The translations under genes and the position numbers were made by a program. Under the pieces are notes generated by a model, which was not told where the DNA came from, searched no databases, and was given only the letters and a program-made list of their open reading frames with translations. From NCBI GenBank assembly GCA_029263855.1, contig JAJUFC010000002.1, forward strand, positions 280,001 through 344,000: a stretch of 64,000 bases of DNA, in the 5' to 3' direction. The stretch comes from Candidatus Thermochlorobacteriaceae bacterium. Lineage in GTDB: Bacteria; Bacteroidota; Chlorobiia; Chlorobiales; Thermochlorobacteraceae. This document shows positions 54,874 through 63,253 of this stretch, piece by piece. Positions within the stretch are counted from its first letter, which is position 1; the number at the start of each line of letters is the position of its first letter.

Positions 54874-55896
54874 GTGTTTGAACTTTTTTCAAAATCAAAT
54901 TTCGCTTTTCAAGACAAAGCCTTCTTGTGGCTCTTGCTTTTGATTCCGCTCTTGATTGCGCTCTACCTTTGGCGTGAGCGAAGTGGCAAACGCGCTGCGC
55001 TTGTTTTTTCCGATGTTCGGCAAGCCGTCAAAGCGCGTCAAGGCTGGCTGAAAGAGTTTCGCCATGTGGTTTTTGCATTCCGAATGATTGCGCTCGCGCT
55101 TCTTATTTTGGCACTTGCGCGTCCCGTCTTGGAAAATCAAAAGCAGAATATCTATTCAGAAGGGATTGATATTGTTTTGGCAATGGACTTATCAGGTTCT
55201 ATGCTTGCCGAAGATTTCGAACCAAAAAATCGCATGGAAGCGGCAAAAGAAGTTGCGCAAGATTTCGTGCGCAAGCGCATCAGCGATAGAATCGGACTTG
55301 TGGTGTTTGCAGGAAAAAGTTTTACGCAGTGTCCGCTCACGCTCGATTATCCCCTCATACTTTCAATGCTTGGCGCGCTTCGGGCGGGCTCGTTGCAAGA
55401 AGACGGCACGGCGATTGGCATGGCGATAGCAACATCGGTTAATCGATTGCGCACCTCGACGGCGAAAAGCCGTGTGATTGTGCTTCTGACCGACGGACAA
55501 AACAACGCAGGCGAAATTGAACCCGTTACCGCGGCGGAACTTGCGGCGGCTCTTGGCATTAAAATCTACACCGTTGGTGCAGGCACACAAGGCTACGCGA
55601 ATTATCCTATCGTCGACCCGATTTTCGGCAAGCGATACATCCGCCAAAAGGTCGATGTCGATGACGCTACGCTTCAACGCATCGCGGATTTGACGGGAGG
55701 CAAATACTTCCGCGCCACCGATTTTGAAAGCCTCAAAACCATTTACAACGAAATCGACTTACTTGAAAAAACAAAAATCGAGACCGAAACCTACACCGAA
55801 TACAAAGAAGAGTTCTTAGTTTTCCTCCTGCCTGCGTTGCTTTTGCTTGGCTTGGAGTGGCTATTGGCAAACACACGATTCAGAAAAATTCCTTAA
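54874..55896 (+). CDS. BatA-type VWA-domain membrane protein
   Basis: 340 residues from a GTG start. Two N-terminal helices flank a BatA-type segment (FLWLLLLIPLLIALYLWRERSG), then a VWA domain with a complete metal site (AMDLSGSMLAEDF, DxSxS) and LLTDGQNNAGEI; a C-terminal helix follows (FLVFLLPALLLLGLEWLLA). A BatB partner is not visible after it, unlike many Bacteroidota loci. Confidence 0.92.
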   Translation: MFELFSKSNFAFQDKAFLWLLLLIPLLIALYLWRERSGKRAALVFSDVRQAVKARQGWLKEFRHVVFAFRMIALALLILALARPVLENQKQNIYSEGIDIVLAMDLSGSMLAEDFEPKNRMEAAKEVAQDFVRKRISDRIGLVVFAGKSFTQCPLTLDYPLILSMLGALRAGSLQEDGTAIGMAIATSVNRLRTSTAKSRVIVLLTDGQNNAGEIEPVTAAELAAALGIKIYTVGAGTQGYANYPIVDPIFGKRYIRQKVDVDDATLQRIADLTGGKYFRATDFESLKTIYNEIDLLEKTKIETETYTEYKEEFLVFLLPALLLLGLEWLLANTRFRKIP

Positions 55897-55900
55897 CACT

Positions 55901-56818
55901 ATGCTGAACATTTTTAAGAAGAAACGCGCTCCCGTTTGGTCGTTCCAAAAAGAAGGCACGATTTGGCTTTCGCAGTTTTTAGAGAATGGAAATTTAATTG
56001 TAGAACATCGCACAGGCGCACGTCGCGCGGTGCTCAATGAACGCAAGGTGAAGTTTCTTTCGCTCGACGCAAATACGGGCACGACACTTTGGGACGATTT
56101 CATGCTCTCTGACGAACATGGAAATGAAATTGGCGAAGGCTGGTGGGTTGGGTTGGAACTCGTCTACGACAATTTATTTTACTTGCACGGCTATGTCGCG
56201 CCGCGCATTCCAGAGCATCGCGGCTTGTGGGCGTTTGATGCCCATTCCGCAAAACTTGTATGGAAAGATGAGTCCGTTAGTTTTGTTGCGCACGCCGACG
56301 ACGAACTGCTCGTTTATCGCCCCGCCGATAGCGAGAGTTTCGCCGAGCGCAATTACTTTATTCTCAACGCTTTGACAGGCGAAAAATTGCGCGATGTTTC
56401 TACCACAGAAGCCGATGCCTTTCGCGATAAGTCGCAAGATTTCGCTACGGCGCAAGGCGTCGCACTTCCAACACGGCACAATAACTTCTCTCCCGATTTT
56501 GAACGCATTAAATCGCTTGCCGAAAAAAGCACGTCCGCAAAAAATGTGATTGCGGGATACGACTGCATTGAACTCGGCGCAATCACCCTTCTTGGCTATC
56601 ACGAGCAAACCGATAAAATGGTCTTAACACAAAACGGCTCGCCCATCAAAGCCCTGACTTACAAGCTCTTCGTGATTAAAGACGGAGACATTGTTTACAG
56701 CGACACGCTCGGCGAAGCCATGAGCGGCTTATTGACCGATGGGTTCTTCGTGCGCGGCAATCGACTTTATTACACCAAGAATCAAGACACGCTCGTCGCC
56801 TTTGACCTTTTGGCGTAA
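55901..56818 (+). CDS. Uncharacterised protein, possibly DUF4905
   Basis: 305 residues from ATG 55901, 4 bases after the BatA stop. Beta-rich, with repeated short motifs like LSLDANTGTTLWDDFML, LWAFDAHSAKLVWKDE and ILNALTGEKLRDV, resembling PQQ-type propeller blades. No signal peptide. The layout resembles DUF4905 proteins of Bacteroidota, but this is a guess. Last gene of the MoxR operon. Confidence 0.65.
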   Translation: MLNIFKKKRAPVWSFQKEGTIWLSQFLENGNLIVEHRTGARRAVLNERKVKFLSLDANTGTTLWDDFMLSDEHGNEIGEGWWVGLELVYDNLFYLHGYVAPRIPEHRGLWAFDAHSAKLVWKDESVSFVAHADDELLVYRPADSESFAERNYFILNALTGEKLRDVSTTEADAFRDKSQDFATAQGVALPTRHNNFSPDFERIKSLAEKSTSAKNVIAGYDCIELGAITLLGYHEQTDKMVLTQNGSPIKALTYKLFVIKDGDIVYSDTLGEAMSGLLTDGFFVRGNRLYYTKNQDTLVAFDLLA

Positions 56819-56830
56819 GCCGCTTTGGTT

Positions 56831-57883
56831 TTATATACCTTTGAACACAAAGGGCTTGCTCGCGACGAATTTGTCGGAACTTTCGCCGCTGTATATCTGC
56901 CCCTTGTCCAACGCTAACTTTTTCACTTTCGCCGACGGCTTGAAATCCAATTTCTTCAAATCAACCCAAACGACATTTGGGCTGAGCGCGTCTTCGTAGT
57001 AATAAACCAACTCCTTTTGGTCGGCGACGACTCGCCAGCGCGTCGTGGAAAGATTTGGAAATCCTTCTGTAGAAATTCCATATGGCACGGAGCATTGCCG
57101 CACCACGCTGAACACGCTTGCCACAGCGACGCGCGTGTTGTCGGTTTGCGGAATCGCGTTGATGTAGTAAGAGGCACGGACGAATCGGTCAGCCGCGCGG
57201 TTCGTTCCGGGCAAAAAGACGTTTCCTGGAATGCTTTTCCAGTATTCATTGATGGCTAATTGCTTTTCAAATGTTGGGTCGTTGGTCATTACGACGTAAG
57301 ACGGGTCGTGGTGAATGATGAGCTTGCCGCCGATGTATTCGAAAATGGCATTGTCGCCCGTTGCGTCGGAAAGCGAAAGATGAACGGTCGTGTATTTATC
57401 CGTTCCCGGAATGAAATCCGTTACGACGACGAAGTCCTCTCTTTTGAACGCTTCAACGGCTTCGGCGACTGTCGCGAAATTATCCAATGCGTATTGCGCC
57501 CATAGCGACACGGCAAGTCCTTTCTTCGTGCCGCCTTCTTTATTGAACGGCGGATACTCTGAACTGACAAGCCACAGCATATTGGCGACAAGCCCTTTTT
57601 CGTTCATTCCGTCCGAGACGGCAATATCCCACGAACTTGCCGAGACGCTCCCGTATTTTGACGTCCACTCAATCGTGTTTCTACCCGTTGCGCCGTTGCG
57701 CGCAATGCCTCTCGGAAAGAGCCACAGGTTTGCGGGAATTTCCATCGCGAAGTCCATGCTGCGCCCCGTCAGGACGGCGTTGTTTGGACCTTTATAGACG
57801 ACGCGCGTGCAAGGCTCTACGTCCCTTGCGTTTAGGAGCAACGCTGTCGCAAGAATGATGACGAAAAGATAGTTTTTGTTCAT
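56831..57883 (-). CDS. Linear amide C-N hydrolase (choloylglycine hydrolase family), secreted
   Basis: 350 residues. Signal peptide (MNKNYLFVIILATALLLNARDVEP) followed directly by the nucleophile cysteine in PCTRVVYKG; the Ntn-hydrolase fold needs this cysteine at the mature N-terminus, which signal cleavage would help expose. Other family residues: GRSMDFAMEIPANLW, VSDGMNEKGLVANMLWL, SLWAQYALDNFATVAEAV. Substrates could be bile-salt-like amides, penicillin V or N-acyl homoserine lactones. Upstream on the same strand lie three structured RNA elements. Confidence 0.9.
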   Translation of the reverse strand: MNKNYLFVIILATALLLNARDVEPCTRVVYKGPNNAVLTGRSMDFAMEIPANLWLFPRGIARNGATGRNTIEWTSKYGSVSASSWDIAVSDGMNEKGLVANMLWLVSSEYPPFNKEGGTKKGLAVSLWAQYALDNFATVAEAVEAFKREDFVVVTDFIPGTDKYTTVHLSLSDATGDNAIFEYIGGKLIIHHDPSYVVMTNDPTFEKQLAINEYWKSIPGNVFLPGTNRAADRFVRASYYINAIPQTDNTRVAVASVFSVVRQCSVPYGISTEGFPNLSTTRWRVVADQKELVYYYEDALSPNVVWVDLKKLDFKPSAKVKKLALDKGQIYSGESSDKFVASKPFVFKGI

Positions 57884-57961
57884 TTTTGGAAACGGTTAAG
57901 TTGAGGGCGAAAAATAGGAATTTTCGGCGTTGCGATTCGGCGCGAGCGAGAAAAACAAAAT

Positions 57962-58032
57962 CACCGCGTTGAGTTTTCTCGGGAATCGCTGCTGCTGCTC
58001 CAGCGACTCAACCTATCAAAACCCAAGCGGTG
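57962..58032 (-). ncRNA. Structured RNA element, copy 1 (tandem family)
   Basis: Minus-strand hairpin. Outer helix P1: 58018-58032 pairs with 57962-57977, 15 pairs with one bulged base and one G-U. The 40-base core (57978-58017) is identical to copy 2. It reads GATAGGTT, then a 9-bp helix GAGTCGCTG/CAGCGATTC around the loop GAGCAG, then CCCGAG. A T-rich run (TTTTGTTTTT on the minus strand) follows P1 after one base, like an intrinsic terminator. The ATG of the amide hydrolase gene is 79 bases downstream. Confidence 0.75.
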
Positions 58033-58132
58033 AAAATCTATGAATAGAAGCCTTAAATCTTAATTTGTTTTTTCTTCTATCCTTCTCTTTTTCATACAAT
58101 TAAGCTCACGTATCACACACATAAAAATAAAA

Positions 58133-58198
58133 CCGTCCGAAGGCTCTCGGGAATCGCTGCTGCTGCTCCAGCGACTCAACCTATCAGCGTTCAGACGG
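58133..58198 (-). ncRNA. Structured RNA element, copy 2
   Basis: Core 58146-58185 is identical to copy 1, but the enclosing helix is different in sequence: CCGTCTGAA (58190-58198 complement) pairs with TTCGGACGG (58133-58141 complement) over 9 bp with one U-G, then one mismatch and 3 more pairs. On the plus strand that wobble would be a C-A mismatch. A T-rich run (TTTTATTTTT) follows directly on the minus strand. Change of helix sequence with kept pairing is the mark of a functional RNA. Confidence 0.75.
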
Positions 58199-58207
58199 CA
58201 AAGAACA

Positions 58208-58235
58208 AAATTCGTCGTAACTAAATTCGTCGTAA
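58208..58235. repeat. Short direct repeat between RNA copies 2 and 3
   Basis: AAATTCGTCGTAA occurs at 58208-58220 and again at 58223-58235. It lies just upstream (minus-strand sense) of RNA copy 2 and could be a paired regulator site for that transcript; no other copy seen. Confidence 0.5.
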
Positions 58236-58310
58236 TAATACTCGCGAATCGCTTTTTCGGATATGATTTATATCACAAGCCTTGACGAGCATTCTTTCGC
58301 CTGAAATTAG

Positions 58311-58385
58311 TGCCGCTCACGCCTTTGGGGATTCGCGAGACGCTGCTGCCCCATCTCCGACTCAACCTACTCAGCGCAAGCGGCA
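58311..58385 (-). ncRNA. Structured RNA element, copy 3 (divergent)
   Basis: Minus strand. P1 pairs 58373-58385 with 58311-58323 over 13 positions without a break, three of them U-G or G-U; on the plus strand the first two would be adjacent mismatches. The core keeps TAGGTTGAGTCG, loop GCAGCAGC and GAATCCC, while the inner helix changes (GGAGA/TCTC in place of CGCTG/CAGCG). Unlike copies 1 and 2 there is no T-run after P1. Confidence 0.7.
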
Positions 58386-58491
58386 TAGCCTTTCATCAAA
58401 CGACGCTGAAATGATACGCCTCTCTTTCTTGCGCAATGTTGCGCTACGCAATCACTTGTGATGAACACACTTTGTGAACCACAGCACAACG

Positions 58492-58522
58492 CTTGCAATC
58501 CCATTTGAAATGCATAACTTTC
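58492..58522 (+). promoter_or_regulatory. Candidate -33/-7 promoter for the amidohydrolase operon
   Basis: CTTG (58492-58495), 19-base spacer, TAACTTTC (58515-58522), one base from TAnnTTTG. The ATG at 58542 is 19 bases beyond. Same spacing as the nuoA promoter. Confidence 0.55.
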
Positions 58523-58541
58523 CCTAACTATCAACAACGCA

Positions 58542-59858
58542 ATGAAGAAGTTACTTTCATTTCTCGTTTATCTTTTGCCTTTGCTCCCTCAAACAATCCT
58601 TGCACAATCCAAGCCGATTGCCTTTACAGGCGCAACGATTTATCCGATTGCGTCTCCGCCGATTGAGAACGGCACGCTCATCGTTCAGAACGGAAAAATC
58701 CGCGCAATCGGAGCGAACATTCCGATTCCGTCGGACGCCACACGCATTGACGCGACGGGCAAAATCATCGTGCCGGGATTTGTCGACACACACTCGCATA
58801 TTGGCGGCGGCGACGGCGGCGATGCTTCCGCACCGATTCACCCCAGCGTCCGCATTCTCGACGCGATTGACCCGCGCAACGACACGTTCAAAAAAGCCCT
58901 CGCAGGTGGCATTACAACGGTGAATGTGATGCCCGGCTCGGGACACTTGCTTAGCGGTCAGACGGTTTATCTCAAACTGCGCAATGCCAACACCGTTTCT
59001 CAAATGCTCTTCTGTAACGATGAAACGAAGGAAATTTGCGGCGGCATTAAAATGGCAAACGGCACAAACCCTATGCGCGGCGGCGTGTTTCCCGGAACAC
59101 GCGCCAAGTCGGCGGCGATGATTCGAAGCGTCTTCATCAAAGCGCAAGACTATCAAAAGAAGTTGAAAGACGCAGGCGGCGCTCCCGACAAAATGCCCAA
59201 ACGCGATTTAGAGTTGGAAGCGTTAGTTGAAGTGTTGGAGGGAAAGCGCATTGTTCAGCACCACACGCATCGCGCCGATGACATTCTCACCGTGCTTCGC
59301 ATCGCCAAAGAGTTCGGTTACAAGGTCGTTTTGCATCACGTCAGCGAAGGGTGGAAGGTTGCAAGCGAAATTGCCGAAGCCAAAGTTCCTTGCTCCATCA
59401 TCGTGATTGATTCGCCCGGCGGCAAACTTGAAGCCGCTGAACTGCGCTACGAAACCGGCGGCATTTTGGAGAAAGCCGGTGTCGATGTTGCCTTTCACAC
59501 GGACGATGGCATCACGGATTCGCGGCTCTTTATGCGCTCGGCGGCGTTTGGCGTGCGTGCGGGAATGTCGGAACAAAAAGCCCTCGAGGGCTTAACGCTT
59601 GCAGGTGCGCGCATGCTCGGCTTGGAAAAGCGCGTTGGCTCGCTTGAAGCGGGAAAAGATGCCGATTTCGTGATTCTCTCGGGAAGTCCGTTCAGCGTTT
59701 ATGCGAAAGTGCTTGAAACTTGGGTCGAAGGCGAGAAGCGATTCGACCGAAGCAATCCCGACGATTACAAATACGCCGTTGGCGGCTATCAGGTCTATCG
59801 CGGCGAAGTTTTCAATCATTATCAAAACGTGATGCAAAACGAAGGAGGCGAGCGATGA
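58542..59858 (+). CDS. Secreted amidohydrolase, metal site intact
   Basis: 438 residues. Signal peptide (MKKLLSFLVYLLPLLPQTILAQ). Amidohydrolase TIM-barrel with metal ligands kept: VDTHSHIGG (HxH), QHHTHRADDI, VLHHVSEG and FHTDDGITDSR (Asp). Probable imidazolonepropionase/dipeptidase-like hydrolase acting in the periplasm; substrate unknown. Overlaps the next gene by 4 bases (ATGA), so the two are expressed together. Confidence 0.9.
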   Translation: MKKLLSFLVYLLPLLPQTILAQSKPIAFTGATIYPIASPPIENGTLIVQNGKIRAIGANIPIPSDATRIDATGKIIVPGFVDTHSHIGGGDGGDASAPIHPSVRILDAIDPRNDTFKKALAGGITTVNVMPGSGHLLSGQTVYLKLRNANTVSQMLFCNDETKEICGGIKMANGTNPMRGGVFPGTRAKSAAMIRSVFIKAQDYQKKLKDAGGAPDKMPKRDLELEALVEVLEGKRIVQHHTHRADDILTVLRIAKEFGYKVVLHHVSEGWKVASEIAEAKVPCSIIVIDSPGGKLEAAELRYETGGILEKAGVDVAFHTDDGITDSRLFMRSAAFGVRAGMSEQKALEGLTLAGARMLGLEKRVGSLEAGKDADFVILSGSPFSVYAKVLETWVEGEKRFDRSNPDDYKYAVGGYQVYRGEVFNHYQNVMQNEGGER

Positions 59859-61078
59859 ACGGTCGGCTTCTTTGCCTTGTCGTTGCGTGGTTCGTTTGCG
59901 CTCTTGTGTCGTTTCAATCGTCGCTGGCGCAGATAGCCGTGAAGGGCGAGATGGTGTATGCGATGTCGGGCGCGCCTATTTCAAACGGCGTGGTTCTCAT
60001 CAATGGCGGCAAAATCGAGCGCGTGGGGTTGGAGCGAGAAGTTGCGATTCCGAGCAATTACAAAGTCATCGCGGCGAAAGTCGTAACGCCGGGACTGATT
60101 GACGCACATAGCGTCGTCGGGCTTGCAGGCATTTTTAATTACAACCACGACCAAGACCAGTTGGAAAAATCCGACCCGATTCAACCCGAATTGCGCGCCG
60201 TCGACGCTTACAACGCCAATGAACGCCTCGTTTCGTTCTTGCGCGACTTTGGGATAACGACGCTACACACGGGTCACGGCACGGGCGCGCTGATTTCAGG
60301 TCAAACGATGATTGTTAAAACCCTTGGCACAACGGTTGAACACGCCCTCGTTCAGCCCGTTTTCGCCGTCGCCTTCACGCTTGGCGCGAGCGTGCGCGAA
60401 AATTTTCAAAAGCCGGGCACGCGCTCAAAAGGCGTTGCCATGCTTCGCGAAAAATTCATCGAGGCACAAGACTACGCCAAGAAGATGAAAAGCAAAGACA
60501 CCGCGAAGCGTCCAACAAGAGATTTAAAGTTGGAAGTCCTCGCCGACATTCTCGACAGAAAAATTCCCGCGCTCATCACTGCCAATAAAGCCACCGAAAT
60601 TATGACGGCTTTGCGTTTGCAAAAAGAATTTGGGTTCAGAATGATTTTGGACGGCGCGGCGGAAGCCTACCTTGTTTTGGAAGAACTCAAAGCCGCCAAT
60701 GTGCCTATGATTTTGCACCCAACAATGGTGCGCACTTACGGCGAGACGCGTAATGCCTCCTTTGAGACGGCGGCAAAGTTGAAGCAAGCCGGCATCAAAT
60801 TCGCGCTTCAATCGGGCTACGAAGGCTATGTTCCGAAAACGCGCGTCGTGCTTTACGAAGCCGCGCTTGCCGTCGCCAATGGGCTTCCTTTTGAAGACGG
60901 ACTTCGCGCCATTACGATTGACGCGGCGGAAATTTTAGGCATCGCGAATCGCGTCGGCTCGCTTGAAGTCGGCAAAGACGCAGACCTCGTTTGCTTCGAT
61001 GGCGACCCGTTTGAATACACGTCCCACGTTTGCGAAGTCATTATCAACGGACAACTCGTTAAAGAACGCTGCAACTAA
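59855..61078 (+). CDS. Secreted amidohydrolase paralogue with degenerate metal site
   Basis: 407 residues from ATG 59855 with a signal peptide (MNGRLLCLVVAWFVCALVSFQSSLAQ). Same fold as its neighbour but ligands are lost: IDAHSVVGL lacks the second histidine of HxH, ALITANKATEI replaces a histidine with asparagine, LDGAAEAY replaces the next, and LQSGYEGY replaces the final aspartate region. It is probably an inactive partner of the upstream enzyme, perhaps forming a heterodimer. Tandem pairs of this kind occur in other Bacteroidota-related genomes (recollection, not checked). Confidence 0.88.
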   Translation: MNGRLLCLVVAWFVCALVSFQSSLAQIAVKGEMVYAMSGAPISNGVVLINGGKIERVGLEREVAIPSNYKVIAAKVVTPGLIDAHSVVGLAGIFNYNHDQDQLEKSDPIQPELRAVDAYNANERLVSFLRDFGITTLHTGHGTGALISGQTMIVKTLGTTVEHALVQPVFAVAFTLGASVRENFQKPGTRSKGVAMLREKFIEAQDYAKKMKSKDTAKRPTRDLKLEVLADILDRKIPALITANKATEIMTALRLQKEFGFRMILDGAAEAYLVLEELKAANVPMILHPTMVRTYGETRNASFETAAKLKQAGIKFALQSGYEGYVPKTRVVLYEAALAVANGLPFEDGLRAITIDAAEILGIANRVGSLEVGKDADLVCFDGDPFEYTSHVCEVIINGQLVKERCN

Positions 61079-61087
61079 CTCTTCTAT

Positions 61088-61837
61088 ATGAAACTCGACG
61101 GCAAAATTGCGATTGTAACCGGCGGCGCATCAGGCATCGGCAAAGCGTGCGCGGAAAAATTCGCCTCCGAAGGCGCAACGGTCATCATTGCTGACATTCA
61201 AGACGATGCGGGTCGCGCCGTAGCCGAGAGCCTGCGTGGTCGATTCATTAAAACTGATGTGACCGACCCCAACGCCGTTCAATCGCTGATTGCGCAAACG
61301 GTTGATGCATTTGGCACATTAGATATTTTGATGAACAACGCCGGAATGGACGGCGAGCAGAAGCCGATAGCAGATTGCACGCTTGAAAACTGGTCTCGCG
61401 TCATTGACCTGAATTTGAACGGCGTCTTTTATGGAATGAAGTTCGGGCTTGCTCAAATGATAAAGCAACAGCGGGGCGTGATTTTGAACACGGCTTCGAT
61501 AGCGGGCATGGTCGCTTTTCCAAACATTTCTCCTTACGGCGCGGCGAAGGCGGGCGTGATTCATCTTACCAAAACCGCCGCCATTGAATACGCTAAGCAT
61601 CATATCCGAATTAACGCACTTTGCCCGAGTGTCGTCAAAACGCCGCTCGTTGAACACTTCATCAACTCCACGCCCGACCCCAACGCGACGCGCCAATGGT
61701 TTGAAAACTTCAATCCGCTTCCAGGAATGGTAACGGTCTCCAGCGTCGCCGACAGCGCGCTTTTTTTAGTCAGCGATGAGTCCAGATTTGTTACAGGAGT
61801 TTCACTTCCTATTGACGGAGCATACACAGCACAATAA
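61088..61837 (+). CDS. Short-chain dehydrogenase/reductase
   Basis: 249 residues. Classical SDR: cofactor loop TGGASGIGKA, NNAG, catalytic Ser (ILNTASIAG) and YGAAKAG (Y-x-x-x-K). Asp in ADIQDDAGRA at the end of the second strand suggests NAD rather than NADP. Substrate unknown. Starts 9 bases after the amidohydrolase pair. Confidence 0.92.
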   Translation: MKLDGKIAIVTGGASGIGKACAEKFASEGATVIIADIQDDAGRAVAESLRGRFIKTDVTDPNAVQSLIAQTVDAFGTLDILMNNAGMDGEQKPIADCTLENWSRVIDLNLNGVFYGMKFGLAQMIKQQRGVILNTASIAGMVAFPNISPYGAAKAGVIHLTKTAAIEYAKHHIRINALCPSVVKTPLVEHFINSTPDPNATRQWFENFNPLPGMVTVSSVADSALFLVSDESRFVTGVSLPIDGAYTAQ

Positions 61838-61873
61838 ACTTTTATTCAATCAAAAAAGAGAAAGGAATTCCTT

Positions 61874-62272
61874 ATGCCGTTTATTCAAGAGTTCAAACAG
61901 TTTGCGATGCGCGGCAACGTCATCGACCTCGCCGTCGGGGTCATCATCGGCGGCGCATTCGGAAAAATCGTGAATTCTTTAGTGGAAGATGTCATTACGC
62001 CGCCCTTGGGGTTGGTGATAGGCGGCGTTGATTTTTCCAAATTAACCATCAAACTCAACAACCCGCTTGACGCCGCGCCCCCCGTAACGATCAACTACGG
62101 CAAATTTTTGCAAGCCTCGTTTGATTTCATCATCATCGCCTTCGCGCTCTTTCTGCTGATTCGCGCCGTCAATCGCTTTCAGAAAAAGGCGGAAGAAGCG
62201 CCCGCGCCGCCGCCTGAAATACCTGCCGACGTCAAACTGCTGACCGAAATCCGCGACCTGTTAAAAAAATAA
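61874..62272 (+). CDS. mscL: Large-conductance mechanosensitive channel MscL
   Basis: 132 residues. First helix [37 protein letters not shown] is the MscL signature, second helix [20 protein letters not shown], then the C-terminal bundle ending [11 protein letters not shown]. Releases osmotic pressure. Good Shine-Dalgarno (GAAAGGA). Confidence 0.96.
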   Translation: MPFIQEFKQFAMRGNVIDLAVGVIIGGAFGKIVNSLVEDVITPPLGLVIGGVDFSKLTIKLNNPLDAAPPVTINYGKFLQASFDFIIIAFALFLLIRAVNRFQKKAEEAPAPPPEIPADVKLLTEIRDLLKK

Positions 62273-62300
62273 TTTTACAAACCCTAACAAGAAAACTCAC

Positions 62301-63182
62301 ATGAGAAAACATCTACTACTCGCGCTCTTTTTTTTCGCGAGCGCGTCGCTCTTCGGGCAAGACACCACCTCAAATTGGAAATTCACAAAAAACATTGGCG
62401 CGAACTTCACGCAAATTGGCTTGAAGAATTGGGCAGGGGGCGGACAAAACGCCGTCAGCGTCATCGGTTTGTTTAACGGAAGCGCGAACTACGCCAAAGA
62501 CGATATTACTTGGGAAAGCACCCTTGAACTTGGCTTTGGCGTTACCAAATTAGACACAACGCCGTTTCGCAAGAGCGACGACCGCATCATTTTGCTCTCC
62601 AAATTCACGAAAGGCATCACCACGAAAGCGCCGCTCAATTACAGCGCGGCTCTTGATTTCAGGACGCAGTTTGCGATTGGGCGCGATTACAAAACGGTCG
62701 ATTCGCTCGGCAATTCACCGAAAATCTCCAACTTCTTCGCCCCCGCCTATCTGATTCTCGCGCTTGGGGTAGAGTATAAGCCCGTCGATTATTTCACGCT
62801 CACGCTCGCGCCGATTACGGGACGGATTATCTTCGTGCTTGATGAAGAACTCTCCAACGCAGGCGCGTTTGGCGTTGACGCAGGAAAACCGATGAACGCT
62901 GAACTGGGTTGGAACTTGAACGCGCAATTCAAAAAGGAGATTTTCCAAAATGTTACCTTTCAATCGCGCCTCAACTTGTTCAACGCCTACGAGAATTTCG
63001 GCAACCTTGTCGTCAACTCTGAAACGCTCTTGCTCTTTAAGGTCAATGATTATCTCAACGCGAGTTTCGCGCTCGATATTTTCTACGACGAGAAAGTGCA
63101 GGTCTTGCGCGACGACAAGACGGTCGGACCCGCCACGCAAATCCGCAACACGCTCGCGCTTGGGTTTAGTTACGCGCTTTGA
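62301..63182 (+). CDS. DUF3078-like outer-membrane beta-barrel protein
   Basis: 293 residues with a signal peptide (MRKHLLLALFFFASASLFGQ). The start of the mature part, WKFTKNIGANFTQIGLKNWAGGGQNAVSVIGLFNGSANY, is the hallmark of DUF3078 proteins of Bacteroidota; the rest is alternating beta strands ending in an aromatic/leucine residue. Function unknown. Confidence 0.85.
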   Translation: MRKHLLLALFFFASASLFGQDTTSNWKFTKNIGANFTQIGLKNWAGGGQNAVSVIGLFNGSANYAKDDITWESTLELGFGVTKLDTTPFRKSDDRIILLSKFTKGITTKAPLNYSAALDFRTQFAIGRDYKTVDSLGNSPKISNFFAPAYLILALGVEYKPVDYFTLTLAPITGRIIFVLDEELSNAGAFGVDAGKPMNAELGWNLNAQFKKEIFQNVTFQSRLNLFNAYENFGNLVVNSETLLLFKVNDYLNASFALDIFYDEKVQVLRDDKTVGPATQIRNTLALGFSYAL

Positions 63183-63253
63183 GTTTTCTTGTTGGAGTTT
63201 GATTCAAAATCGGAACGGCGAAGTTGAGTCAACCTAAATTGAAATTTTTTCGA

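Noticed and set aside
57962-58385. Three repeats as a CRISPR array or mobile repeat
   Set aside because: The repeats are about 170 bases apart, spacers are not uniform, the third copy is divergent and the flanks co-vary to keep pairing. No cas gene is in the window.
57962-58385. The RNA elements as plus-strand leaders of the amidohydrolase gene at 58542
   Set aside because: In the plus reading the outer helices contain several A-C mismatches exactly where the minus reading has G-U pairs; T-runs also lie on the minus side.
63222-63241. TTGAGTCAACCTA near 63.2 kb as a fourth RNA element
   Set aside because: Only the short string is shared; the inner helix, loop and outer helix are missing.
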